The notes under the pieces: model-generated
The model's input: the letters and a program-made list of their open reading frames with translations, nothing else
The model's database searches: none
Told to the model about the DNA's origin: nothing
Position numbers and translations under genes: made by a program
Shown: in pieces, positions 55,605 through 64,000 of the stretch
Position numbering within the stretch: position 1 is the stretch's first letter
How the letters are laid out: the number at the start of each line of letters is the position of its first letter
NCBI RefSeq assembly: GCF_017591435.1
Contig: NC_059285.1
Coordinates: 25,615,372 to 25,679,371, forward strand
Direction: 5' to 3'
DNA: 64,000 nucleotides
Origin: Portunus trituberculatus
Taxonomy: Eukaryota > Arthropoda > Malacostraca > Decapoda > Portunidae

Positions 55605-56532
55605 CAGTAAGGTCTCGGTTTACGTCAGAGTTACGTTCCTGAAACATGACGTAAGTCGATTTTGTACGTAACTCGAGTTTCCGTACATTTCAAAGCATAT
55701 TATCGAGTTTCAACCAATTATTGTTTATGGTCATTCAGGTAAAATAAAGGTTATATTGTTATATCATTTACAACTATGTAGGAATATGAAACACAAGCTT
55801 GTTTTTGTTGTTGATTAGGGCCACGAACGTGAAGGACTGCAGGTTGCCGAGAGGGGTGGACGCCTGAGGCCACCAGGAGGGTGGGCAGGTCGAATGTTGT
55901 GACGCCCACAAGGCGGACAGCTGGGAGCGTAGTGCAGTGCTGTGGGAGTAGAAGCGTGGGCAGCGAGGCAGGAAATGCAATAGGAAAGGGCAATAGGGAT
56001 CAGCAGACAGGTGCAGATGGTGCAAGTCAGCTGCGAGTGTCGTGTGGCCCAGGCGAAGGCTCCAGAGTTGTTATTGTTGTGATGGGTGTGCAAGCCCTCA
56101 AGGTTGTCAACCTCCCCGTTGTCATGGTAACGGGCTTCCCATTTTCTTCTTCCCTCCCTCACACACAGCTGCTGCCTCCCTTCTCATGTCTTTTAATTAT
56201 GTCCTCTTTTTCTTGTAGCATAATGGTTTTCCTTTTCTTAGCATCACTGCTGTCACTAGGAAGTTTTCTCTTTGGTGCCATTGAGCAAGATACTAAGAAC
56301 TTGAGTCAGTAAACGCAGAAGTAGGATAACACTCTTGCCAGGGGCGATGGTGTGGTGGAACTGAGGCAGGGTGTTATTGTATTCAAGCGTGAGGCAACCA
56401 CCAAGAATAACAATAAATCCCGCACTTTACTATTTATAAATTTTTAATTTGTTTAATCTTAAATTGCCTTATAGTGGACTGACGTAACTACGAGTTTGAC
56501 GTAACTCGAGACCGACGTAACCTGGGACTTTA

Positions 56533-56535
<3 letters not shown>
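55605..56535 (-). mobile_element. Tigger-like element family A, copy 2 (chimeric, inverted)
   Basis: 931 bp flanked by TA, in opposite orientation to copy 1. It has the same ends, the same HTH start (ATG near 56283 on the minus strand) and the same LINE C-terminal fragment (about 56050-55810, LLHFLPRCPRFYSHSTALRS). So the chimera was mobilised as a unit or duplicated. A GC-rich CCGGTT-like block and a CGCCTCACG word near the right end of copy 1 differ. Confidence 0.85.
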
Positions 56536-56537
<2 letters not shown>

Positions 56538-56597
<60 letters not shown>

Positions 56598-56611
56598 TAG
56601 ATAGATAGATA
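56538..56611. repeat. (TA)n with (GATA) repeats
   Basis: TA repeats followed by about five GATA units, between Tigger-A copy 2 and Tigger-C copy 3. Confidence 0.95.
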
Positions 56612-56613
56612 TA

Positions 56614-57605
56614 CAGGCAACCCCCATTTAACGAAGATTCACACAACGAAATTTCGCTACAACGAAGGTTTCATTTTACTACCATCTGCTCGTTTAACGA
56701 ACACCAAACTCGCTTTAACAAAGTTTTATCCAGGTAATATTTTTTCCAAATTTGAAAGCCCCACCATATCACGCAAGCTAACAGGCTTTTGAATACACCA
56801 GGAGCTGCTGGTACTAAGGCCTGCCTCAGGAAAAATCCTGGGACACCTATATAATAAAGATCAAGATCAAGATCAAGCCTCTCATGGACAACACGGGCAA
56901 CACTCACTCCCCAGTCAAAACATAACAGCCTCAGCAGCAGCTTGTCTTCCCTAGCTCAACTTACCACCAAAACGCCCTGCAATTGGCCTAGTGTTCGTAA
57001 GAAGACCAGGAAGTCTCTTACTCTCCAAATGAAGGTAGATATTATTCACAGACATGAGAGAGGCCAGAAAACTATAGCAGTGCTGGCCACTATCTTGACT
57101 CCATATTATACTGTCTCTATTTTCAAGTCAGCAGACTCTATTAAGGAGGCTGGTGAGACCGTAACTTCCTTGCAAGCTAAAAGAACCACCTGAACTCTTG
57201 ACTCTACAATGGATACAATGGAAAGCCTTGTGGAAATGTGGTACATAAGTTTTGTATGCAGTACAATGATGCGCACTTTGTTTACATTCCACAGGTTGCC
57301 GGTTAGTGTCTTTCCCGTTTCACTCTTCCTCTCTTCATAAAGTTAAGATCATCAACATTATAAAGTTACATACATACATACATTAGTGTACATTATAATG
57401 ACTTAAATTAAACTACCTAAATGTTTAACTTCATAATTCTTACTTTCATTAAACCTTTTACTGTACTATGATGCACTCTCACTTTGCTTACTCTGAATGG
57501 AAGTTCAAATCAGGGGTTAAACTTGTTATAATCGGTTCGCTTAACGAAGTTTCGCTTAACGAAGTGTTTTTTAGGAACGTAACCCCTTTGTTAAACGGGG
57601 GTTGC

Positions 57606-57608
<3 letters not shown>
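56614..57608 (+). mobile_element. Tigger-like element family C, copy 3
   Basis: 995 bp flanked by TA. It has the same termini as at 46701-47691, in opposite orientation. It contains the HTH fragment at 56942-57193 and a (GATCAA)n-like stretch at about 56858-56878. There is no DDE core. Confidence 0.85.
56942..57193 (+). pseudogene. Tigger-C transposase N-terminal HTH fragment
   Basis: 83 codons: KKTRKSLTLQMKVDIIHRHE, then ILTPYYTVSIFKSADSIKEA, GETVTSLQAKRTT, stop. The pattern R-SLT---KVDII-RHE-G-K---I------ST-STIFK is the first HTH of the Tigger/CENP-B family, with a frame change in the middle helix. It is about 80 aa of a normal ~500. Confidence 0.75.

Positions 57609-57664
<56 letters not shown>
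57609..57664. repeat. (TA)n microsatellite
   Basis: About 55 bp of TA repeats to the right of Tigger-C copy 3, followed by the SINE. Confidence 0.95.
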
Positions 57665-57668
<4 letters not shown>

Positions 57669-57669
57669 A

Positions 57670-57985
57670 TCCATATTTCATAAACTGTAATTAGTGTCCA
57701 GACTTCACAAGCCAGAGGACCGGGGTTCAATTCCCCGGTCGGATGGAGATACTTGGGTGTGTCTCCTTTCACGTGTAGCCCCTGTTCATCTAGCAGTGAG
57801 TAGGTACGGGATGTAAATCGAGGAGTTGTGACCTTGTTGTCCTGGTGTGTGGTGTGTGCCTTGTCTCAGGCCTATCTGAAGATCGGAAATAATGATCTCT
57901 GAGCTCGTTCCGTAGGGTAACGTCTGGCTGTCTCGTCAGAGACTGCAGCAGATCAAACAGTGAGACAAATATTTAGTGTTTGAAA
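57670..57985 (+). repeat. tRNA-derived SINE, copy 1 (degraded head)
   Basis: A B-box-like word GGTTCAATTCC at 57724-57734 lies within a perfect T-arm (CCGGGG...CCCCGG). The body CCCTGTTCATCTAGCAGTGAG, TAGGTACGGGATGTAAATCG and GAAGATCGG is shared with the copy at 61900-62183. The A box and anticodon arm are poorly conserved. Confidence 0.7.
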
Positions 57986-57989
57986 TAAA

Positions 57990-58321
57990 ATAAAAACATT
58001 GCCCTACACATTGTCAATAAACTCTCTAGTTTCCCTTGCAAATTGCTATTTTCCCCGTAGACAACCCCTACCCCCAACATTAGGCTAAAATCACCTACTG
58101 TAGAGGATTTCCCCTATGGGTGGCAGCCTTGGCAGAGGGTACCATCAGTTTACATTTCCGCCTGGCAGGCTGGCGGCGAATTTGACCGGGTGGGTGGCAT
58201 GCAAGATACGAATGTTGAATTGGCGAGTCAGTCAGTCGACCTTGAGGATTGGGTATTAATTGACTGAGTTCAAATTGGCGATAATTCAAACTGCGAATGG
58301 TCAAATCACAAGGATCCCCTG
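57990..58321. other. Right arm of pogo family E
   Basis: No coding sequence. It ends in CAAGGATCCCCTG, the inverted copy of the left end at 44168-44180. Subterminal sequence contains several AATTCAAA/TTGAATT words. Confidence 0.7.
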
Positions 58322-58323
58322 TA

Positions 58324-58758
58324 TAAGAAAATTGGAAACGATACAGAAGATTACTACTAAAATGGTGCCAGAATTAAAGGACCTCACATATGAAGAACGA
58401 CTGAAGGAAATGGGACTGCCAACCTTACAAGATAGATGAGAATGGGGGACCTAATAACAATGTATAAGATAGTAAATGATATTGAAAAAATAGACAAAGA
58501 AGACCTGGTGCTGTTGACGGAAGAAGATGGAAGGACAAGATGACATGAAAAGAATATCAGGATAAGGCAGTGTGTGAAGGATATTGAAAAATACAGTTTT
58601 CCACACAGAACAATGGAAAAATGGAATGCATTAGACAATGGAATTGTCACAGCACATAGTGTGCATAACTTAAAAGAAAAACTAGATAAATGGAGATATA
58701 GAGACAGGATACTGTGAGCCCCGCTCAAACCCTGTACAATACAACTAGGTAAATACAC
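58324..58758 (+). pseudogene. LINE-C ORF2 C-terminal region and tail
   Basis: This completes the LINE-C copy: RKLETIQKITTKMVPELKD, LTYEERLKEMGLPTLQD, a stop, then LITMYKIVNDIEK and KYSFPHRTMEKWNALDN. The tail is CAACTAGGTAAATA and ACACAC. The tail ends two to three bases from the protease exon (exon end 58761). Confidence 0.8.
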
Positions 58759-58760
58759 AC

Positions 58761-58915
58761 CTATATCATTGACGTGTGCTCCTCCGGATGCATAGTAATG
58801 AGGATGTACCACTGCCTGGATGATGGAGTGGAACTGTATCCCATATGGCAAGTCATCCTTGAGATCGCTGTCACCTAAAACGACGATGTAGTTTGAAAGG
58901 TCGTTGTGACCTAAC
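58761..58915 (-). CDS. Trypsin-like serine protease, internal exon (upstream one)
   Basis: 155 nt on the minus strand. The acceptor TTCTTACAG ends at 58916 and the donor GTGTGT starts at 58760. It is open in the frame that gives LGHNDLSNYIVVLGDSDL, then YGIQFHSIIQAVVHPHYY and HVNDI. This is the chymotrypsin-fold segment between the catalytic His and catalytic Asp: V-LGD-DL, I--VV-HP-Y and NDI with the catalytic Asp. It starts in phase 2 and ends in phase 1, compatible with exon 1010-1195. The donor's intronic bases are the end of a LINE-C tail. The upstream exon with the His is not within the window. Confidence 0.85.
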
Positions 58916-58920
58916 CTGTA

Positions 58921-60415
58921 AGAAGATATCAACAAGTGAGATTCTAGTAAAGAATAAACGTTTTAGCTTGACAAAATTACATTAGACTAACATCTAAGCA
59001 AGCTTTTTGTTGCTCTTGCCAAATTTTCCCTCTTACATAAAAAATACAGTGGCTGCAAGCAAGTTATTAACATCTAAACACTAGGGAGTTGAATATAAAA
59101 TTACAAAAAAATATGGATAGCTGTTAAGTGGATATAAGAATGTAAGTTTTATAGGAAAGCCATATCTAAGAAACTGACCTGTCGTGCTTGCCTTAGGTCT
59201 TATTCGCATCAAGTTGCAATGGAAAACTGAATATGTGACGAAAACATTAAGGATTATTGACTTTTATTTGCTGACTAATTCTATACTATGTGAAAAAATT
59301 GCTTTTAGATTATACAAGATTACACAAGATAGCATCTGCTGCAATTAGACCTTCTGCACTGTGGATGGAGGTATGATAAGGATAAAACCTGTTACTTTTA
59401 GTCTTGTCTCATCATATACCTAAACATCTCATATCTATTACCAGTGTCATATATTTACTATATCTCTATATAATCATCTTTTAATTTTCTCCTTAAGAAT
59501 AAGTATAGATTAAAAACCTTTAACTCCTATTGCAAGAGATATCATGCATTCCTTGTATCTTTTCACATAATTATTCTCTGCACTGATTATAATACTTCTG
59601 CTTTAATTATGTACAACATACTGCAGATAAGGTTGTCTGTTAACTTGGATTATACTTGTATTTTGTCTTTCACATAATGTTATAAGGTTGCAATTAATTT
59701 CTATTGATAGTATGGGATATCTTCATGCACAGTAAAGTGGAAAAGGATTGCTAGATAATTGTGACAAATGAATGAAAAAATATCAACATAAGGGCTTCTC
59801 TCAGATATCCTAGAATACATCTCTAAATAATATCGCCAGGATCTCTCCTAGTCCTTCCCTCACTAAGTTAGGTAATTGCAAATGGAGTATAGATAAGTGT
59901 AAGCAAATGGAGTGTAGATAAGTGTAAGAGAGTTCTGAATTTCCTGTAAGCATCACATCCTCATCTATGTATGCATTAGGGATTCTCTTGACAATTCTTC
60001 TTCAGTTACAACCTAATTCTAAAAGTATCTGATTTTTTTGCAAATGTACATTTACTCATATTACTTAAATGAAACATACTGCTACAACTACTAACATGCT
60101 CATCTAGAGTATAAAGACAACATACAGGAACATAATTTAATTAAATATTTTAATTATTCAGAATGCCGGTGAAGGCGTCTTGCACTTTTTTTATTCTGAC
60201 TAAACTTTAACAGAAAATTTTGTTAACTATGAATTTTTCCCTTACATATAATTCTGGGTGTATCAAATACACACATATATCCATTTGAATGTAGTGATAT
60301 AGAAAATAAACTTTCAATAATCATACAAACAATTATTGTCTCTCAGTGAGTTTCACATGATGTTTCACACATATGCCATAAATATCAGAGGAGTATAAAT
60401 CCTTAGTAAATCATG
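58921..60415. other. Intron sequence, no recognised gene
   Basis: AT-rich unique-looking sequence upstream of the protease exon. It has a LINE-tail-like phrase near 59020-59040 and a ~25-bp direct repeat (GCAAATGGAGT-TAGATAAGTGTAA) at about 59879-59932. I searched for the AAHC block of the protease on the minus strand and found none. Confidence 0.6.
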
Positions 60416-60417
60416 TA

Positions 60418-61461
60418 CAGACAACCCCCGTTTAACGAAGGGGTTACGTTCCTAAAAACACTTCGTTAAGCGAAACTTCGTTAAGCGAACCGATTATTTG
60501 AACTTCCATTGAGAGTAAGCAAAGCGAGAGTGCATCATAGTACAGTAAAAGGTTTAATGAAAGTAAAAATTATGAAGTTAAACATTTAGGTAGTTTAATT
60601 TAAGTCATAATAATGTACACTAATGTATGTATGTACGTAACTTTATAATGTTGATGATCTTAACTTTATGAAGGAGGAGAGTGAAACGGAAATACACTAA
60701 CCGGCAACCTGTGGAATGTAAACAAAGTGCGCATCATGGTACTGCGTACAAAACTTATGTACCACATTTCCACAAGGCTTTCCATTTTATCCATTGTAGA
60801 ATCATGAGTTCTGGTGGTTCTTTTAGCTTGCAAGGAAGATGAGGTCTCACTAGCCTTCTTAATAGAGTCTCTTGACTTGAAAATAGTAGACAGTAGATGG
60901 AGTCAAGCCATGGTGAGAAGCAATGTTATTAGTTTTCTAGCCTTTCTCTTGTCTGTGAATAATACCCAGCTTCACTTCGAGAGTAAGACACTTCCTGGTC
61001 TTCTTAGGAACGTTAGGCCACATTGCAGGGTGTTTTGGTGGTAAGTTGAACTAAGGAAGATGAGCTGCTGGTGAAGCTGTTATGTTTTGACTGGGCAGTG
61101 AGTGGTGCGTGTGATCTTGATCTTGATCTTGATGCTACAGGTGACACAGAATTTCTTCTGAGTCAGGTCTTTGTATCGGCAGAGCCTGTGTTGTCCACGA
61201 GAGGCTTGATCTTGATCTTTATTCTACAGGTGTCTCAGGATTTCTCCTGAGGCAGGCCTTAGTACCAGCAGCTCCTGATGTATTCAAAAGCCTGTCAGCT
61301 TGCATGATACAGTGGGGCTTTCAAATTTGGAAAAAAATTACCTGGATAAAACTTCGTTAAAGCGAGTTTGGTGTTCGTTAAACGAGCAGATGTTAGTAAA
61401 ATGAAACCTTCGTTATAGCAAAATTTCGTTGTGTGAACCTTCGTTAAACGGGGGTTGCCTG
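60418..61461 (-). mobile_element. Tigger-like element family C, copy 4
   Basis: 1044 bp flanked by TA (60416-60417 and 61462-61463), same termini and orientation as 46701-47691. It contains a partial internal duplication near 61109-61230 (two CTTGATCTTGATCTT words followed by a similar ACAGGTG...TTTCT-CTGAG-CAGG phrase). Its HTH region is too damaged to read. Confidence 0.85.
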
Positions 61462-61463
61462 TA

Positions 61464-61880
61464 TTTGTGATTTAATCCCCTCGTATCATGCAAATATCTA
61501 ATTGACCAATTTCCATACCTAGGGTTAGGCCCTAGTACAGCAGTTTTTTATTAGTACTGGTTTGCCTCAGCATCCCTCTATAGATGCAGTGATATTCTTT
61601 AACTTCTTTCTTCTGAAGATGAGAATATAATGTTTCAATGTCTAGTCATCATGCTTAAATCTTAAATGTTAATCCTAAGTAGTCTAAATATCTATATAAA
61701 TAGGCTTACAGACAACACTAAACTAATGAAGCAAAATGTAATTAGTGAGTGTTTGTAAACAACAATGATAGGACTTGGACAGATAGCGTATGTGGTCAAT
61801 TTTTAACTTTTAAATTCCTTATAGTATGGGATGGATGAAAATGACACCTTAAAGACACTTCAAATTGCAAAATAAGAAAA
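61464..61880. other. Unique intron-like sequence
   Basis: No recognised feature between Tigger-C copy 4 and the (CA)n tract at about 61881-61899. Confidence 0.6.
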
Positions 61881-61899
61881 CACACACACACACACACAC

Positions 61900-62183
61900 G
61901 TAGTGTATTGGTTAGCATGCTCGACTCACATTCGAGAGGGTCCGGGTTCGAGTCCCGGAGGCGGCGAGGCAAATGGGCAAGCCTTTTAATGTGTGGCCCC
62001 TGTTCACCTAGCAGTAAAATAGGTACGGGATGTAACTCGAGGGCTTGTGGCCTCATTTTCTGGGTGTGTGGAGTGTGTTGTGGTCTCAGTCATACCCGAA
62101 GATCGGTCTATGAGCTCTGAGCTTGCTCTGTAATGGGGAAAACTGGCTGGGTGACCAGGAGGCATCCGAAGTGAAGTGAAGTG
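61900..62183 (+). repeat. tRNA-derived SINE, copy 2, with tRNA-Val(CAC)-like head
   Basis: A box TAGTGTATTGG (61901-61911) and B box GGTTCGAGTCC (61945-61955) form an internal Pol III promoter. The anticodon arm CTCGA-CTCACAT-TCGAG (61920-61936) gives anticodon CAC, and the T arm CCGGG-TTCGAGT-CCCGG is perfect. There is no acceptor stem, and a ~210-bp non-tRNA body follows, ending in (GTGAA)n. It is a SINE, not a tRNA gene. It starts next to a (CA)n tract. Confidence 0.85.
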
Positions 62184-63291
62184 AATTACACAGACGAATA
62201 TATTAGAGTAAGGATAGAGGAAGAAAGAAAGTTTGAGAAGGATGTAGAGGATAAAAGCAAGGATGAACCCAAACTTTTCTACAAGTTTATAAACGGCAAA
62301 ACAAAGAATATGGAAACAAATGAAAAAATAATTAAAGAAGGGAAGACATACCAAACAGAGAAGGAAATGTATGAAATAATGAATGAGAGCTTCAAAACAA
62401 TATTCACTGCAGATGATGATTTCACAGAACCTATTACGACATTGGATTGTCAAGAATTACAGGAGATTGCAGTGCACAAACAGGATATTGGAAGATTACT
62501 GGATAAGTTGGAAGTCAGAAAAGCAATAGGGCCAGATGGTGTATCAGGCTGGGTGGTAAAAGAATGTAAAGAGCAATTACTGGATCCAATTTGGGAAATA
62601 ATTAAAAGTTCAATAAATGACGGTAAAGTTCCACTAGAGGGAAAGAGAGCCAACGTAATACCAATATTTAAAGGTGGAAAGGCAACTGAACCACTAAGCT
62701 ACAGACCAGTGTCACTTGCAAGTGTCGTAGGGAAGTTATGTGAAATACTTATCAAAGAAAAATGGGTTAAATTTCTAGAAGAGGAGCAAGTCATATCAAA
62801 CAGACAATTTGGGTTCAGGACAGGGCGGTCATGTGTATCAAACTTGTTAAGCTTGTACTCGAGAGTTATTGCAGGACTTGAAAACAGAGATGGATGGGTA
62901 GACAGTATACCTGGGCATTAAAAAGGCTTTTGATAAAGTCCTGTACAGAAGACTTCTTTGGAAACTAGAATACATAGGAGGACTGTGTGGAACCTTCCTT
63001 GAATGGACAAGAGATTATTTGAAGGATAAAGAAATGAGTACTGCGATTAGAGATACATACTCATCTTGGGGTAAAGTAACTAGCGGAGTGCCACAATGGT
63101 CAGTGTTAACACCCAATTATGTTTCAAGTTTATGTAAACGACATTCACATTGGGATAAACAATTTCATAAATTTATTCGCTGATGATACAAAGTTGCTAA
63201 TAGTTATCAAAACCAAAGAGGACTGTCTGTTGTTGCAGGAAGATTTAAACAAGATCTATGAATGGAGCAAGAAGTGGAAATTGGAGTTTAA
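62184..63291 (+). mobile_element. LINE-C copy 2, cut by a TTAA insertion
   Basis: 5'-truncated at the linker next to the SINE tail. The 246-aa frame at 62181-62921 covers linker and RT fingers: LFYKFINGKTK, VRKAIGPDGVSGW, LSYRPVSLASVVGKLCE, RQFGFRTGRSC. After a frameshift at the DIKKAFDK block, the palm continues to about 63290 with SGVPQWS and LFADDTKLLIV. The reading is cut at GAGTTTAA where a TTAA-bordered element starts. In LINE-C copy 1 (about 43855) the same place reads GAGTTTAATGCC. Confidence 0.85.
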
Positions 63292-64000
63292 CCCCTAAAG
63301 GGCCGGCCTGGGTGGTCATCTACAACATCCACAGGACCGGCACCTCAGCACCAAACACCGAAAATAGCCTATATTCACACACTTGATTCTGCTGAACTAC
63401 AATGCAATAACAAATTACTTTGTCGTCATAGTCATCATCAACTCTTCTTCTTTTTAATTATTGCATGAAAACGTTTCTATGTGCTGTGGTTTTGGAGAAA
63501 TATTGAGTTGAAGAGGAGAGACTTTTGGAGTTAGCGAGGCTCTTGCCCGCTCTGCGTTCGTTTCGCTTGTGTGGCCTTGACTAGTGCGTAATGAAAACGG
63601 ATGCCCCCCATGCTCTAATTCTTATATATAGTCAATACTCTAAGCTTTCTCTATGTAATCATCAACAGCGACTGTCCTCACAGTAGATGTAAAAGGACGT
63701 GCAGGTTCTTCTGAAGCTGCTTCAGGTGTTGATTGAGCAAAATCAGAATCATTTGTACTTGTATCTGTATCTTCACTACCTTCATTCTCTATGCTCACGT
63801 CACTTAGTTCAAGTTCCTCGGGATCACTTGATAAGTACGAGGAGACAGTTCTATTAAGTTCCCGTAGTATTCTGCTGTCGCTAAGAAGTGAAGCACGTGG
63901 TCGAGCTTGGGCGGGAATATGTCTAGGCGTTGAGGTGCTGGGCTCGGCAAGGTCTGGCAGGAAATCGGACGCGTCAGAATCCGTGTCAGTACGCCTGTCC
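63292..64000. mobile_element. piggyBac-like element, left terminus (continues past window)
   Basis: TTAA at 63288-63291 is followed by CCCCTAAAGGGCCGGCC. The host LINE shows an uninterrupted TTAA at the matching position. TTAA plus CCC-type end fits piggyBac. The other end lies beyond 64000. An acidic reading frame on the minus strand lies inside (next entry). Confidence 0.6.
63640..64000 (-). CDS. Acidic Ser/Thr/Asp/Glu-rich open reading frame, partial
   Basis: An open frame enters from the right edge and runs 119 codons to a TAG at 63640-63642. It includes TDTDSDASDFLPDLAEPSTS, LLSDSRILRELNRTVSS and EELELSDVSIENEGSEDTDT. No catalytic motif is visible. The composition resembles the disordered acidic N-termini of piggyBac-type transposases (as at 44988-45200), but no start is inside the window. 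A GTGAGG at about 63688 could be a splice donor within it. Assignment as a piggyBac N-terminal exon is an inference. Confidence 0.4.
   Translation of the reverse strand, partial: DRRTDTDSDASDFLPDLAEPSTSTPRHIPAQARPRASLLSDSRILRELNRTVSSYLSSDPEELELSDVSIENEGSEDTDTSTNDSDFAQSTPEAASEEPARPFTSTVRTVAVDDYIEKA

Larger units (their letters stand above)
44168..58321. mobile_element. Composite TA-flanked inverted-repeat element, 14.15 kb (pogo family E host)
   Basis: The ends are perfect 13-bp inverted repeats, CAGGGGATCCTTG at 44168-44180 and its complement at 58309-58321, each with TA outside (44166-44167, 58322-58323). LINE-C reads continuously across the pair. The original element seems small: left arm 44168-44385, a middle part from 52056 with a helix-turn-helix fragment, and right arm about 57990-58321. 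The rest is later nested insertions: a piggyBac element with a DIRS and Tigger-C inside it, four Tigger-like elements and a SINE. Confidence 0.8.
39590..58758 (+). mobile_element. LINE-C copy, split in three by two TA-flanked insertions
   Basis: The three parts are 39590-42430, 43537-44166 and 58324-58758. Leaving out the two inserted elements (42431-43534 and 44168-58321), the LINE runs continuously from ORF1 through endonuclease, RT and C-terminal region to a 3' tail with a CAACTAGGTAAATA unit and ACACAC. Both breaks lie in a TA dinucleotide, duplicated on either side of the insertion. A second copy at 62184-63291 confirms the first break: it reads through GGAAACTAGAATACATAGGAGG without an insertion. 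Confidence 0.85.
1196..58760 (-). other. Giant intron (57.6 kb) of the serine protease gene
   Basis: This is inferred from the two flanking exons, which have compatible phase and continuous family homology. The donor is at 58760-58759 (GTGTGTATT, which reads into a LINE-C tail). The acceptor AG is at 1197-1196. Almost all of the intron is transposable elements, described separately. No further protease exon was found inside it. Confidence 0.7.

Noticed and set aside
59040..59070. Possible AAHC exon of the protease on the minus strand (GCAGCCACTG)
   Set aside because: The frame gives AAT, not AAHC, and no splice sites or protease homology surround it.
61900..61965. Functional tRNA-Val gene
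   Set aside because: The anticodon and T arms are good, but there is no acceptor stem and a SINE body follows; a second copy has the same body.

Overview
The window looks like the genome of a decapod crustacean, probably a brachyuran crab. The grounds are spliceosomal exons, long AT/GT/GA microsatellites, and many CR1/L2-like LINEs whose 3' ends carry repeats of a CAACTAGGTAAATA unit. The species is my inference from recognition, not from a search.

The only convincing host gene is a trypsin-like serine protease on the minus strand. Two of its coding exons are visible, at 58761-58915 and 1010-1195. Their splice phases match, and joined they give the NDIGLLKL box containing the catalytic Asp of the chymotrypsin fold. 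About 57.6 kb of the window is therefore one intron, filled almost wholly with transposable elements. The catalytic-His and catalytic-Ser exons lie outside the window.

Layout from left to right. 1-620: a pogo/Tigger-like element inside a LINE-C tail. 1010-1195: protease exon. 1690-4215: a decayed Ty3/gypsy element. 4240-4915: a Jerky/pogo-like fragment and an inverted repeat. 5075-7778: a second LINE (LINE-D), split by a zinc-finger LINE fragment. 7779-9172: a TTAA-bordered element with a spliced BED-like zinc-finger gene. 9173-33040: eight LINEs of two families (A, B), all on the minus strand and head to tail, each starting where a (GT)n tract ends. 33121-35222: a nearly complete piggyBac transposase. 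35600-36690: an RTE-like LINE fragment. 36884-39421: a LINE-A copy on the plus strand. 39590-58758: one LINE-C copy cut into three by two TA-flanked inverted-repeat elements. The second of these is 14.15 kb long and holds a piggyBac element, which holds a DIRS retrotransposon, which holds a Tigger-like element; beside them lie four more Tigger-like elements and a SINE. 60418-64000: another Tigger-like copy, a tRNA-derived SINE, another LINE-C copy and a piggyBac-type terminus inserted in it at TTAA.

Nearly all transposon reading frames are broken, many only by changes in homopolymer length. That could be decay or residual sequencing error. The names LINE-A to LINE-D and Tigger/pogo A to E are local labels for families compared within this window.
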